DNA from: Blastopirellula sp. J2-11
GTDB taxonomy: Bacteria; Planctomycetota; Planctomycetia; Pirellulales; Pirellulaceae
Assembly (NCBI RefSeq): GCF_024584705.1
Contig: NZ_CP097384.1
Coordinates: 930,001 to 994,000 of the forward strand
Length of the DNA: 64,000 nucleotides
Direction: 5' to 3'
Under the pieces are notes generated by a model. It made no database searches. It was not told where the DNA came from and saw only the letters and a program-made list of their open reading frames with translations. Made by a program: the position numbers and the translations under genes. Shown one piece after another: positions 17,178 to 26,449 of this stretch (position 1 is its first letter; each line of letters starts with the position of its first letter).

Positions 17178-18152
17178 CTAATAAAAGCGGATCGAGAAGC
17201 CGCTGCCGACAAAGTAATCGTCGGCGGCGTCATTGAGCCCGCCGCCGACGCGGATGTCCCACTGGATGTTGTCGCTGAGCAGATAAGTGAAGCCGCCGTT
17301 GACATAATGTTCTGGCTTCATGGTCTCGGCGCCATGCGGGAAGAGAGCGTACCATTCGGTATAGGCGCCCAGTTTATCGGTGAACGTATAGCCGATCGTC
17401 CAGGACTGGGCCCACTCGGTATAGACGTCGTCCGTTTCCTCGTCGACGGCGGAATTAAACTGCGTGCTCCCGGCGGTGGAAATGGTATCGCACAGATCCC
17501 AGCCGTAGAGCCAGTTGAGCCCCGGCAGGATGCGGTCCGCTGTAATCTCCTCGGCGCCGGTCGGAATGACCATCTGTGGGATCAGCGCCATCTCAGGCAA
17601 GATTCCTTCTTGCGGCGTCAGACCTATTTTGAAGCCCAAGTACAAGTCTTCGCTGCCGACGATGTCGTCCAATTCGCTCGATTGATGGCCGTAGTTCCAA
17701 GCGATGCGAAATTCAAGCCAATCGGCGATGACGCCATAACGTAGCAAAGTCTCTGGATAAGAATGCGAATCGGTAGTCGTAGAGCCATCGTTGTCATGAA
17801 TGTAAGTGTAGCCCATTTCAATTTGGGCGACGCCGCGACCGACGGTTGAACTTGCTTCGGTAAAGTCAGGGCGATCGGTCACCAGCGGCGCATCAAGATT
17901 GGGCCCGCCGGTAAAGCTTGTTCCATAGCTCCACTGCATCAGCGTGCCGCGTGGTTGGCATGCACAGGGGCCATAAGTACGGACGATGTTAGCGGTCGAA
18001 GCGCAGGGATCAAAACAGGTCCCGCTCAAGCACGAACAGAAAGCGGCGTCAGACGTTTCGTCGGCGTGAATTTCGGTTCCCCATAGGCAGCAACCAAGTA
18101 CAAACGCAACGGAAATGCGCTTCCAACATGGGGAAGTAGATGGCCGCGACAT
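17178..18152 (-). CDS. Outer-membrane beta-barrel protein (MetA-pathway/phenol-degradation transporter-like), Cys-rich start
   Basis: This 324-residue exported protein has a signal peptide (ISVAFVLGCCLWGTEIHA) followed by an unusual cysteine-rich patch, FCSCLSGTCFDPCAST and later YGPCACQP, with eight cysteines within about 50 residues. The rest is a beta-barrel of the type annotated as MetA-pathway of phenol degradation (LVTDRPDFTEASSTVG, EMGYTYIHD, then alternating strands ending SGFSIRFY with a C-terminal aromatic). The ATG at 18152 has AGGA 8 nt upstream. It is the last gene of a four-gene minus-strand run: DUF1559, lipoprotein, PepSY protein, this one. The barrel suggests transport across the outer membrane, and the cysteine patch could bind metal or form disulfides. 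Confidence 0.72.
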   Translation of the reverse strand: MSRPSTSPCWKRISVAFVLGCCLWGTEIHADETSDAAFCSCLSGTCFDPCASTANIVRTYGPCACQPRGTLMQWSYGTSFTGGPNLDAPLVTDRPDFTEASSTVGRGVAQIEMGYTYIHDNDGSTTTDSHSYPETLLRYGVIADWLEFRIAWNYGHQSSELDDIVGSEDLYLGFKIGLTPQEGILPEMALIPQMVIPTGAEEITADRILPGLNWLYGWDLCDTISTAGSTQFNSAVDEETDDVYTEWAQSWTIGYTFTDKLGAYTEWYALFPHGAETMKPEHYVNGGFTYLLSDNIQWDIRVGGGLNDAADDYFVGSGFSIRFY

Positions 18153-18326
18153 GCTGACAGTCCTGCAAGTAGACCAAGTCGAAGCAAAGCGGACGACGTG
18201 CCGGCGCATTTCAACTTCGATCGTTGGTGCTTGCAGTTAATATCGGCGTCGCCGCTGTTTTTGATTGGCCAGAAATAGGGTTTTGCGAGTGGAAAGATGG
18301 TTGTCGCTAGCAAATGGCGCCCTATT

Positions 18327-19745
18327 TTAAGCGCGGCTACCAGTCTTTGCGACGCGGCCCGGGAGGCGGCGGAAACGAGCCATGGTCCACTCAAGCAGAA
18401 CGATCAAAAGTACGGACAAGCCAAACGCCGGTAAGATCAGGCAGAGCGTCAAGATTGCCGCCGCCAGCCAGAGGGGAGTTGGTTGCGGATTGGGTTTCCG
18501 AGGAAATCCGGTTTTCCCTTGGGGGCGACGAATCCACCACATCCATAGCCCGGTTATGGGCAGCCCCATCAAAGCGATGCAGGCGAGCAGCCAAATAACT
18601 TTCGATGTCCAACCAACGACCGAACCCACATGCAGCGGATAGGCCCAAGTGTGCCACCAGAAACGTTCGTTCTGCGATAGATCGCTAACTTCCAAAACTT
18701 CACCTGTCTCTCGGTGAAGTTGGAAGCCGGTCGAATTCATGGCGCCATAGGTGCCGCGAGCATAATCGTTGATTGCAGAGACTTCGTAGTGATCCGTCGC
18801 CTGGCTAGGCAGCGTGACCGTGATGTCGCGATCAGGATAGAGCAATCTCGATTTGTCGACGGCATCTTGGACGGCGAACAAAGGGGGAACGTAGTCCTCT
18901 TTTGCGTTCGCCTTCTTTCTGGAGTTGGTTTCGACCGCCGACGTGAAAAATTGTTGCGTTACAAAATGAAACGACTCACCCCAGACCAGCGTGTAGAACA
19001 GGCCGGTGATCAGGATCACCAAACAGACTGGCGTAAGATAGGCAGCGACGATCGCATGCAAGTCGCGTAGCAGCGTGTAACGTTTCGCGGTCCAGCGAAC
19101 CGTCCAAACTCCGGCCGACTTGGCTTTGCTTCTTGGCCACCAGAGGTAGAAGCCGGTCACAAACAGCACCAACGTCCAGCAAGTGGCCAGTTCTACGATG
19201 ATTCGCCCCGGCGTGCCGACGAACAACTGCCGATGTATTTTCAGGACCAGTCGAAAGAAGGAATCGAGCTTTTTGGGGCCTTGAGGCGCTTGCAGGACCG
19301 TCGCCGAATAAGGATCCACATAGACGGTGGAACCGCGATCCGATCTGCGACGTCTGCCAGTCGTTTCTTTTTCCGGTTCTTTCTGCGGCGATTTTACGGA
19401 GACAATCACGGTTCGTCGGGGATCGGCGAAAGTGCTGATTCGGGTCGCTTTTCCTGCGGGAATCGACGCTTCAGCGCTTTCAATGAGCGCCGGGTAAGCA
19501 GCGACTGTTCCGACCGATTCGACAAAGAGAAAGTCTTGGTTCGCAATGTCACTAATCTCGGCGCCAAACAGATAGATCGCACCCGTTAAGGCAACCACAA
19601 GGATAAACGGCGAGACGATCAGCCCGGCGTAAAAATGCCACCGCCAGAAGACGCGGAATAGCGTACGTCGTGCCGGCGTCGCTTTTGCGACCGACGCTTT
19701 GCTAGTGGGAAACGTCGTGCGATTTTCAATGGTCTCAGGCGACAT
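18327..19745 (-). CDS. PepSY-associated transmembrane protein (iron-reductase-like)
   Basis: This 472-residue inner-membrane protein belongs to the PepSY_TM family. The N-terminal helix follows RRTLFRVFWRWHFYAGLIVSPFILVV, whose WHFYAGL histidine is the conserved first motif. The periplasmic PepSY domains include LQLHRETGEVLEV, and later helices carry LVLFVTGFYLWWPR, DLHAIVAAYLTPVC (second His), WWHTWAYPLHVG and MGLPITGLWMWWIRR. Family members near siderophore receptors are thought to reduce or release iron with haem held by these histidines. The ATG at 19745 has AGGAA 8 nt upstream. It lies between the lipoprotein and the barrel gene, so iron or copper handling is a plausible operon theme, by inference only. 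Confidence 0.85.
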   Translation of the reverse strand: MSPETIENRTTFPTSKASVAKATPARRTLFRVFWRWHFYAGLIVSPFILVVALTGAIYLFGAEISDIANQDFLFVESVGTVAAYPALIESAEASIPAGKATRISTFADPRRTVIVSVKSPQKEPEKETTGRRRRSDRGSTVYVDPYSATVLQAPQGPKKLDSFFRLVLKIHRQLFVGTPGRIIVELATCWTLVLFVTGFYLWWPRSKAKSAGVWTVRWTAKRYTLLRDLHAIVAAYLTPVCLVILITGLFYTLVWGESFHFVTQQFFTSAVETNSRKKANAKEDYVPPLFAVQDAVDKSRLLYPDRDITVTLPSQATDHYEVSAINDYARGTYGAMNSTGFQLHRETGEVLEVSDLSQNERFWWHTWAYPLHVGSVVGWTSKVIWLLACIALMGLPITGLWMWWIRRPQGKTGFPRKPNPQPTPLWLAAAILTLCLILPAFGLSVLLIVLLEWTMARFRRLPGRVAKTGSRA

Positions 19746-19873
19746 GGGAAGGATTCCTGCAGCGAAGGAAGCGTTTCGGAATTGCATTCCATCAGCGGAT
19801 CGCAAGGAAATGAATTTGCCGAAATCGGCCGAACAGCGTAGCAATGGCCGCAGCGATTTTGCGAGCGCCGCAA

Positions 19874-20380
19874 TTACTGGTCGTCAAATGGCGTCGGCCG
19901 CGAAGATCTTCGCCTGGGAGCTTTGTTCACTTTGGCCTGGTCGGCTTCAATTGGCGGAAGCTCGGACGAATCTTCTGCAATGACGAACGTCCATGCGGAC
20001 TCGGCAGGATCAGCGAAGGCGCCCGAGAGCATGTCGGGCGAACCCATTTCCGAAGGATTGACTTGCCAGACGAACGTCGCTTTGTACTCGCCCTGCGGCG
20101 CTCCGTCATTCTTGCCGTAAGTCCGGAGTTGGTAGACCCCGTTCTCATCGGCGACACCCCATGGTTTCGATTGGCGAATGTCGACCGCGTCGCCTGTCGG
20201 ATAAAGCGTGACAACCGCTCCTTGGGCCGGCTCGCCGTTGATGGTGATCGTACCTTGAATCGGCTTGGTATCTGTTTGCCACGGCTCTTTCTCGGCGCAT
20301 CCGCCGAGGATTATGCTTAGCAATGCGATCGTCCCATAGGCTTGACCGATTCCAAGACGTCGTAAGTGGAAGAGAGACAT
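19874..20380 (-). CDS. Transthyretin-like lipoprotein partnered with DUF1559 (module copy 3)
   Basis: This 168-residue protein has a lipoprotein signal peptide ending LGGC near residue 28. A single carboxypeptidase-regulatory/transthyretin-like beta domain follows: KPIQGTITINGEPAQGAVVTLYP, then VADENGVYQLRTYGKNDGAPQGEYKATFVW. The start codon overlaps the stop of the upstream DUF1559 gene by one base (TAATG), so translation is probably coupled. The domain resembles the lipoproteins at 9668 and 11493 in its early GxITxNGEP segment, but the C-terminus is different and polar (RRRSSRPTPFDDQ). It is the second gene of the operon running from 21273 down to 17178. Confidence 0.85.
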   Translation of the reverse strand: MSLFHLRRLGIGQAYGTIALLSIILGGCAEKEPWQTDTKPIQGTITINGEPAQGAVVTLYPTGDAVDIRQSKPWGVADENGVYQLRTYGKNDGAPQGEYKATFVWQVNPSEMGSPDMLSGAFADPAESAWTFVIAEDSSELPPIEADQAKVNKAPRRRSSRPTPFDDQ

Positions 20381-21273
20381 TAAAACTCTCCTACAATTTC
20401 GCCGCTGCCGATGGATGTCAATGCGCCAAGCGTGTCAAAAGGGATCGTCTCGGGGATAAACCGCACGGAACCGTCGGCCATTCCCATTTGAATTCCGCCG
20501 GGATGAAAAGAGTAAGGCGCTGCATACCAGTTGCTCACGTTAATGACGGTGTTGCCGGTCCAGTAGACGGTGGTTACGTCATCAACGGCCGAATTAAACT
20601 CGACCGAGCAGGGGAACATCCAGCCGGCGTTATTGGGCGCTGTCCAGGTGGCGATGCTGACTCCATACTCATGGCTGTAACCGCTGCGGCCTGGATTCAC
20701 TTTGCCGTCCACCCACCAGTCGGCTCGGCCTGCCGATTCATAAGTCATGCAGGTGTTGGTGGTGCCGTCGGTGATGTCACGCATCTTTTTGGCGCCACCT
20801 TGAAACAGCGACTGCTTCGTGTCCCAATCGGTTGCGTTTCGTAGTACGGAATAGTCGGTTGTTTGGAAGCCGTTATCGCTGAGCACATTGCCGGCGGACG
20901 GATTGGAAGGGCACTCGTAGGCTTTGGGCATCTGCGTCGCGAGATCGAGATTGACGCCGTCATCCCAAGCGAGATCGTAGTCATAAAGATCTTCAAGGTT
21001 GCCGCTTTCTAGCTGGGGAAGAATCGCGACCGCCCAATTGGCCGAGTCATTGGTATAGGTGTAGGGAAAGCAGAGAAACGTGTCGTGATAGTTGTGCAAT
21101 GCGAGCCCGGTCTGCTTCATATTGTTGGTGCATTGCAGGCGACGCGCGGCTTCGCGAGCTTGTTGCACCGCAGGCAACAGCAGTGCGATCAAAACTCCGA
21201 TGATGGCGATCACCACCAACAACTCGACAAGGGTGAACGCGCGGATTCGGCGCGCGGAATTGGTAGAAGTCAT
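20380..21273 (-). CDS. DUF1559 protein with type IV pilin-like N-terminus (module copy 3)
   Basis: This 297-residue protein has a leader with RRIRA, then the cleavage-site helix [20 protein letters not shown] and [21 protein letters not shown]. The C-terminal signature is [18 protein letters not shown]. It is shorter and more diverged than the two copies at 8628 and 10471, with a different middle part ([13 protein letters not shown]). It heads a four-gene operon and is translationally coupled by TAATG to its lipoprotein. A promoter with a perfect palindrome at the expected transcription start lies upstream (21380-21438). Recurrence of DUF1559 plus lipoprotein at a second place in the window suggests the two products act together. 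Confidence 0.92.
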   Translation of the reverse strand: MTSTNSARRIRAFTLVELLVVIAIIGVLIALLLPAVQQAREAARRLQCTNNMKQTGLALHNYHDTFLCFPYTYTNDSANWAVAILPQLESGNLEDLYDYDLAWDDGVNLDLATQMPKAYECPSNPSAGNVLSDNGFQTTDYSVLRNATDWDTKQSLFQGGAKKMRDITDGTTNTCMTYESAGRADWWVDGKVNPGRSGYSHEYGVSIATWTAPNNAGWMFPCSVEFNSAVDDVTTVYWTGNTVINVSNWYAAPYSFHPGGIQMGMADGSVRFIPETIPFDTLGALTSIGSGEIVGEF

Positions 21274-21379
21274 AGAAAGTCCTCCCTAAAGAAACAGTGA
21301 AAACCAACAAGCTTGAGAAATCGGTAGTGCGCTTGCTGGGCAGGGAGATCGAGAAAGCATCGCTGCTGGCTGGCTGCAG

Positions 21380-21438
21380 TTGATACTGAGACGCTGTATC
21401 AATGAATTCTAGTTTAGGGGAATCAGGGATCGCGTCAA
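21380..21438 (-). promoter_or_regulatory. Promoter with palindromic operator for the DUF1559-PepSY operon
   Basis: On the minus strand, TTGACG (21438-21433), a 16-bp spacer and TAAACT (21416-21411) form a fair sigma-70-like promoter. Immediately downstream TTGATAC (21380-21386) and GTATCAA (21396-21402) form a perfect 7-bp inverted repeat with a 9-bp spacer, sitting where transcription would begin. That is a classic repressor position. The regulator is not encoded next to it. The leader to the ATG at 21273 would be about 130 nt. Confidence 0.45.
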
Positions 21439-21569
21439 GTGGTGCGGGGAGGGACGCAGAAAAAGTTCGCAGTTTTCCCGACGTGCAAATCCGACCGATG
21501 TCTTGCGAGAAGAGAGGCGCCAGCTCTGGTCGTCCGCAGTTTTGGCGGGCAATCACGAAGATGAGCCGC

Positions 21570-22385
21570 TTAAGAGAGTGGAATCTCTTGCCGATCGTAC
21601 GCTAACTGCATGTGGGCAGGCAGCTTGGCGTTTGTCTCTTGATGATCCATGCGGCAAGAGACATGGGTAAAATAGGTCTGCTTGGCGCCGATTTTCTCAG
21701 CCATCGCGACTGCTTCGTCGAGCGAAAAATGGGTGGGATGGGGATCGAAGCGGAGTGCGTCGAGGATCAGCACGTCGAGACCTTGCAGCAGCGCCAAGCT
21801 CTCCTCGGGGATCTCATTGGTATCGGTGCAGTAGGCGATATTGCCGATGCGGAAGCCAAGGACTTCAAATCGGGGACCATGTTTCAGCCGAATCGGCGTG
21901 ACCTGGGCGCCGAGAACGGCGAACGGATGGAGGTCAATTCGTTGGAATTCTAGCGCGGGCGTCGCGCCCACGTGGGTCGGCGTCTGTTTGGAGAACGCAT
22001 AGCTAAAAGCGGCGCGGATTTGCCGTTCTACGTTCTCTTCGCAAAATAGCGGGACCCCGTGCCCAAGGTAGAACTGGAAAACTCGGAGGTCATCCAGGCC
22101 ATAGAGATGATCGGCATGTTGGTGCGTGTAGGCGACGGCGTGAACGATCCCGATATCTTCGCGCAGCAGTTGGGATCGCATGTCTGGCGGAGTGTCCACC
22201 AACAAATTTCCCTCGGGAAGTCCCCAAATGACCGAGCATCGCATCCGCTTGTTATGCGGATCGCAGCTAGTACAGACGGGGCAACCACAGCCGATCGCCG
22301 GCACGCCGACCGAGGTGCCTGTCCCGAGCAGGATCAATTTTCCGCGAATATCGCGAGTTTTGACGGGTTTGACGACGGAATTCAA
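21570..22385 (-). CDS. MBL-fold metallo-hydrolase, PhnP-like phosphodiesterase
   Basis: This 271-residue metallo-beta-lactamase-fold hydrolase has ILLGTGTSVGVPAIGCGCPVC at the N-terminus, including the cysteine-rich zinc loop (GCGCPVCTSCDP) typical of PhnP and related cyclic-phosphate phosphodiesterases. The active-site motif is THQHADHLYGLDD, with later ligands in YCTDTNEIP and THVSCRMDH. PhnP opens ribosyl cyclic phosphates in phosphonate breakdown, but no other phn genes are near, so the substrate here is uncertain. The only upstream start in this frame is TTG at 22385 (a stop precedes it closely). A later start at LILLGTG is possible. Confidence 0.85.
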   Translation of the reverse strand: MNSVVKPVKTRDIRGKLILLGTGTSVGVPAIGCGCPVCTSCDPHNKRMRCSVIWGLPEGNLLVDTPPDMRSQLLREDIGIVHAVAYTHQHADHLYGLDDLRVFQFYLGHGVPLFCEENVERQIRAAFSYAFSKQTPTHVGATPALEFQRIDLHPFAVLGAQVTPIRLKHGPRFEVLGFRIGNIAYCTDTNEIPEESLALLQGLDVLILDALRFDPHPTHFSLDEAVAMAEKIGAKQTYFTHVSCRMDHQETNAKLPAHMQLAYDRQEIPLS

Positions 22386-22738
22386 AGCGGCGATGACCTA
22401 AGGTGTTGAGGAAACAAGCGTTTGGGCAAGTCGCTCAGCGTTCGACAAGCTGGAATGGATGATTGTTTCGGTCCTGGAGTCGGTTTTCAACCGCAGAACC
22501 GCCAGGCAGCCATGATCTTCAGGCAGTCGCAAGATTTGGCGATCAAGATGGACCGTTTTTCAGCGAACAGCTCTATTGGCCCCGATCGAAGCGCGGTTGA
22601 CCGAGTGGTATAATCCTTATAAGCTACCCAGCGGAAAGGGTTTGCGCACATTTTGCCGGCGGAATTCGTGTCTTCTTCAGGACGTTTTCGCATCTGGCCT
22701 TTCCCTCCTTTTTAGACCCGACATAAGCAAAGCGACCG
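22386..22738. other. Intergenic region upstream of secA
   Basis: In these 353 bases between two divergently read genes I see no credible coding sequence or RNA. The open frames present are short and low in coding character. Promoters for both neighbours must lie here, but no clear -35/-10 pair stood out. Confidence 0.4.
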
Positions 22739-25700
22739 ATGGAGTATTTGGAACGGATTTGGGAGCAAATTTGCCTGTTTTTCGGCGGTTTGCTCAGCGG
22801 TTTTGAACGACTGATCACGTCGATCTTCGGATCGTCGAATGCTCGGTACGTGAAGCGCCTGCAATCCACAGTCGACGCAATCAATGCGCTCGAATCAAAA
22901 TACGAATCGATGAGCGAAGAAGAACTGCTCGATCAAACGCGGCTCTTTAAACAGCGACTTTCCGCAGGCGAAACGTTGGATGACCTGATGGTCGAAGCGT
23001 TCGCCGTCTGTCGGGAAGGGGGCAAACGCTTTCTCGGCATGCGCCATTACGACGTGCAGATGCTCGGCGGCATGGTGCTGCACAGCGGCGCGATCGCCGA
23101 AATGGTGACCGGCGAAGGTAAAACCTTGGTCGCGACCTTGCCGGCCTATTTGAACGCGTTGGAAGGGAAAGGGGTCCACGTCGTTACCGTGAACGACTAC
23201 TTGGCTCGTCGCGATATGGAGTGGATGGCGCCGCTTTATCGCGGACTCGGTCTGACGGTTGGCGCGATTCAAAGCAACATGCCGGTTCACGAACGGCAAA
23301 TCGCCTACTCGCTGGACATCACCTACGGTACGAACAACGAATTCGGCTTCGACTATCTGCGCGACAACATGCGTCCTGCGGCGCGCGGCGACGAGCGTTT
23401 CCCCAAAAGCTGGCAGCAGTCGCAAGGTCGATTGAACTACGCAATCATCGACGAAGTCGACAATATCTTGATCGACGAAGCGCGTACTCCGTTAATCATC
23501 TCGGGACCGGCGAATCAAGACAAAGGCAAGTATGAAGTCGCCGACAAAATTGCCCGCACGCTGAAAAAAGAAGTTCACTTTGAAGTGAACGAAAAGGATC
23601 GCAGCACGAACTTGACCGACGAGGGAGTTCGCGAAGCGGAACGTCTCGCCGGCGTCGAGAGCTTCTATACCGCGGGCAATATGGAATGGCCCCACCTGAT
23701 CGACAACTCGCTCAAGGCGCATTTCCTTTACATTCGCGACGTGAACTATGTGGTGGAAGATCGCAAAGTGGTGATCGTCGACGAGCATACCGGTCGGAAG
23801 ATGGAAGGTCGGCAATGGAGCGACGGCCTGCATCAAGCGGTCGAAGCGAAAGAAGGCGTGCCGATCAAAGAAGAGACGCAAACGCTGGCGACGATCACGT
23901 TGCAGAACTTCTTTAAGCTGTACGATAAAATCGGCGGCATGACCGGTACGGCGATGACCGAGGCGGGCGAATTGTGGAAGATCTACGAGTTGGAAGTGAT
24001 CGCCATCCCGACTAATCGCGAGATGAAACGAATCACCCATTCGGACATCATCTACATGTCGGAAAAGGAAAAGTACGAAGCGGTCGCTGACGAGATCGAG
24101 CGGTTCCACAAGTGGGACGTGCTCGAGATGAAGGATGGAAGCGAACGCTGGGGTAAGCTGATTCGCGAAGACGAGAACGTCGTCGTCTTTGAAGAAAAAG
24201 GGGGCAAGGGGCGCACCGAATTCCCCCGCGCTCAAGTTCGCCATATCCAGAAAAAGGGACGGCCCATCTTGGTCGGCACCGTCTCGATTGAAAAGAGCGA
24301 ACGCTTGTCGCACTTGCTCGAACGCCGCGGCGTGCGCCACCAGGTGCTCAACGCCAAGCAGCACCGTCGTGAAGCGGACATCGTCGCTCAAGCGGGACGC
24401 ATCGGCTCGGTGACGATCGCCACCAACATGGCCGGTCGCGGTACGGACATCGTTTTGGGCGGCAATCCCGAGACGTTGGCTTGGGCGCAACTGCAAGACA
24501 AATATCCGACGCGTCTGGAAGTGCCGGAAGAAGAGTGGGAAACGCTGATCGCCGAAATTGAATCGCGCGAAAAGATGAAAGAAGAAGGCAAGGTCGTCCG
24601 CGATCTGGGCGGTCTGCATGTGATCGGCACCGAGCGGCATGAGTCGCGACGTATCGACTTGCAGCTGCGTGGTCGTTGCGGTCGTCAGGGGGATCCCGGC
24701 AGCAGCCGCTTCTTCTTGTCGCTGGAAGACGACCTGATGCGGATCTTCTTTGGCGATTGGATCCGCGGCTTCCTGATGAGCATGCCTGGCGGTATGAAGG
24801 CCGGCGAAGCGATCGAAAGCCGCATGGTGACGCGCCGCGTCGAAGGCGCTCAAAAGAAGATTGAAGAACGCAACTTCGACATTCGTAAGAATCTGCTCGA
24901 AAGCGACGAAGTGATGGACGAGCAGCGGAAGCGCGTCTATGGCTTCCGCCAGCGAATTCTGGATGGCGACGACTGCAAAGAGCTGATCCTCGACATGGTC
25001 GAACGTCAGACCGATCGCTTTGTCGATATGCTGTTGGCCAAAGATTACGGGGTCGAAACCTTCGCTCGTTGGGCCGGGATCGAATTGTCGTGTGAGCTGG
25101 ATCCGCGCGACTATCGCGGTCTCGACATCACCGCCGCCGCCGAACATGCCAAGGACGAAGCCGAACGTCAGGCCGAATCGAACGTCATGGCCGCGATCGA
25201 CGAAAATCTGCCGTCCGAAGAAGAAGAGTCGGAATGGAACTGGCAAGCGATGGCGCGCTTTTCCAATTCGATGTGGAAGACCAACTTCAGCGATCGCGAC
25301 TTGAAAAAAGTGGGCCGTGATCATGTCGACACGCTGCTGGTCGAACGGGCCCGCGAGCAGATCCAAAAGGTCGATTTGACGGAAGGGGAGAAGTTTCTGG
25401 ATCCCGATTTCGGCTACAAGAGCTTGGCCGGCTGGGTTCATTACAAGTTTGATTTGCAAGTCGCGGTCGAGGATTTCCGTGACAAAAGCAAAACCGATAT
25501 CGCCGACATGATTTTGACGAAGGCGAAAGAGGCTTACGAACAAAAAGAATCGCAGTACCCGGTTTTGGCGGGCCTTTACAAGTTCAGCGACAAGTCAGGC
25601 GGTCGTTCGCGTTTGGATCGTGAAGGTCTGGTCGATTGGGCGACGCGGCGCTTTGAAATCAAAATCGAACTAGAAGATATCAAGAGCAAGCAACGCGATG

Positions 25701-26449
25701 AAATTCAGCGTTTGCTCGAAGAAAAAAGTCACGGTCATAGCCAGCAAGCCGCAGAGAAGATGCAGAAGGTCCGCGACAAGGTCGCGTCGATCTACGAATC
25801 CGGCTCGGACCATCAAACGTTGGCGATCGTCAGCGGCGGCAACGGCAAGCTGAACTCGCTCTCTGACTGGATCCGCACGACGATCAACAAAGACGTCGCA
25901 GCCGATGAATTGGCCTCGCTCGATCGGGCCGAACTTGAGAAGCGTTTGATTCGCGAAGTCAACGAACGCTATCGCCCAGAAATGACCCGGATGGAACGGA
26001 GCGTACTGCTGGAGTTGATCGATTCGATCTGGAAAGATCACCTGCTAGCGATGGATCATCTGAAGAGCGCCGTCGCGTTTTCTGGTTACGCCCAAGTCGA
26101 CTCCAAGGTCGAGTTCAAACGCGAAGGCATGCGTTTATTCGAGAGCATGTGGCAGTCGATCGGCGAACGCGTCACCGACCTGGTCTACAAGATCGAAAGT
26201 CTGAACGAAGATTTCGTCAGCTCGACCTGGACCGAAACCGAAGCTCGTCATGACGAAGCAGGCTCGGCCGCGGCCGAACTCGCTCGTCAGCAGCAAGAGA
26301 CCAATGAAGGTTCGGCCCCCGGCGAAAAGGAAGTGGTCGAGCCGATTCGCAACGTTGGCAAACGTGTGGGGCGTAACTCGCCATGTCCGTGCGGCAGCGG
26401 CAAGAAATACAAAGATTGTCATATGGGCAAAGACCGCGGAGTTACGTAG
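22739..26449 (+). CDS. secA: Preprotein translocase ATPase SecA, enlarged
   Basis: SecA drives protein export through SecYEG. Landmarks in order are the preceding RHYDVQMLGGMVLHSGAIAEM, Walker A VTGEGKTL (about residue 125), VNDYLARRD, YGTNNEFGFDYLRDNM, DEVDNILIDEARTPLIISG, GMTGTA, VGTVSIEKSE, TNMAGRGTDIVLGG, RGRCGRQGDPGSS, and the helical scaffold SIWKDHLLAMDHL. The tail holds a SEC-C zinc motif SPCPCGSGKKYKDCH near residues 1215-1230. At 1236 residues it is about 330 longer than E. coli SecA. One extra segment (about 458-504, WDVLEMKDGSERWGKLI and on) interrupts NBD2 just before KGRPILVGT; more extra sequence lies in the region before the C-terminal scaffold helix (about 830-1060). Both look in-frame and well coded, so they are real insertions. 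Confidence 0.97.
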   Translation: MEYLERIWEQICLFFGGLLSGFERLITSIFGSSNARYVKRLQSTVDAINALESKYESMSEEELLDQTRLFKQRLSAGETLDDLMVEAFAVCREGGKRFLGMRHYDVQMLGGMVLHSGAIAEMVTGEGKTLVATLPAYLNALEGKGVHVVTVNDYLARRDMEWMAPLYRGLGLTVGAIQSNMPVHERQIAYSLDITYGTNNEFGFDYLRDNMRPAARGDERFPKSWQQSQGRLNYAIIDEVDNILIDEARTPLIISGPANQDKGKYEVADKIARTLKKEVHFEVNEKDRSTNLTDEGVREAERLAGVESFYTAGNMEWPHLIDNSLKAHFLYIRDVNYVVEDRKVVIVDEHTGRKMEGRQWSDGLHQAVEAKEGVPIKEETQTLATITLQNFFKLYDKIGGMTGTAMTEAGELWKIYELEVIAIPTNREMKRITHSDIIYMSEKEKYEAVADEIERFHKWDVLEMKDGSERWGKLIREDENVVVFEEKGGKGRTEFPRAQVRHIQKKGRPILVGTVSIEKSERLSHLLERRGVRHQVLNAKQHRREADIVAQAGRIGSVTIATNMAGRGTDIVLGGNPETLAWAQLQDKYPTRLEVPEEEWETLIAEIESREKMKEEGKVVRDLGGLHVIGTERHESRRIDLQLRGRCGRQGDPGSSRFFLSLEDDLMRIFFGDWIRGFLMSMPGGMKAGEAIESRMVTRRVEGAQKKIEERNFDIRKNLLESDEVMDEQRKRVYGFRQRILDGDDCKELILDMVERQTDRFVDMLLAKDYGVETFARWAGIELSCELDPRDYRGLDITAAAEHAKDEAERQAESNVMAAIDENLPSEEEESEWNWQAMARFSNSMWKTNFSDRDLKKVGRDHVDTLLVERAREQIQKVDLTEGEKFLDPDFGYKSLAGWVHYKFDLQVAVEDFRDKSKTDIADMILTKAKEAYEQKESQYPVLAGLYKFSDKSGGRSRLDREGLVDWATRRFEIKIELEDIKSKQRDEIQRLLEEKSHGHSQQAAEKMQKVRDKVASIYESGSDHQTLAIVSGGNGKLNSLSDWIRTTINKDVAADELASLDRAELEKRLIREVNERYRPEMTRMERSVLLELIDSIWKDHLLAMDHLKSAVAFSGYAQVDSKVEFKREGMRLFESMWQSIGERVTDLVYKIESLNEDFVSSTWTETEARHDEAGSAAAELARQQQETNEGSAPGEKEVVEPIRNVGKRVGRNSPCPCGSGKKYKDCHMGKDRGVT

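Noticed and set aside
23492-25543. A 683-residue open frame on the minus strand opposite secA
   Set aside because: It is a shadow of the well-conserved secA frame, made possible by high GC and codon bias. It has no family motifs and a long overlap with a certain gene.
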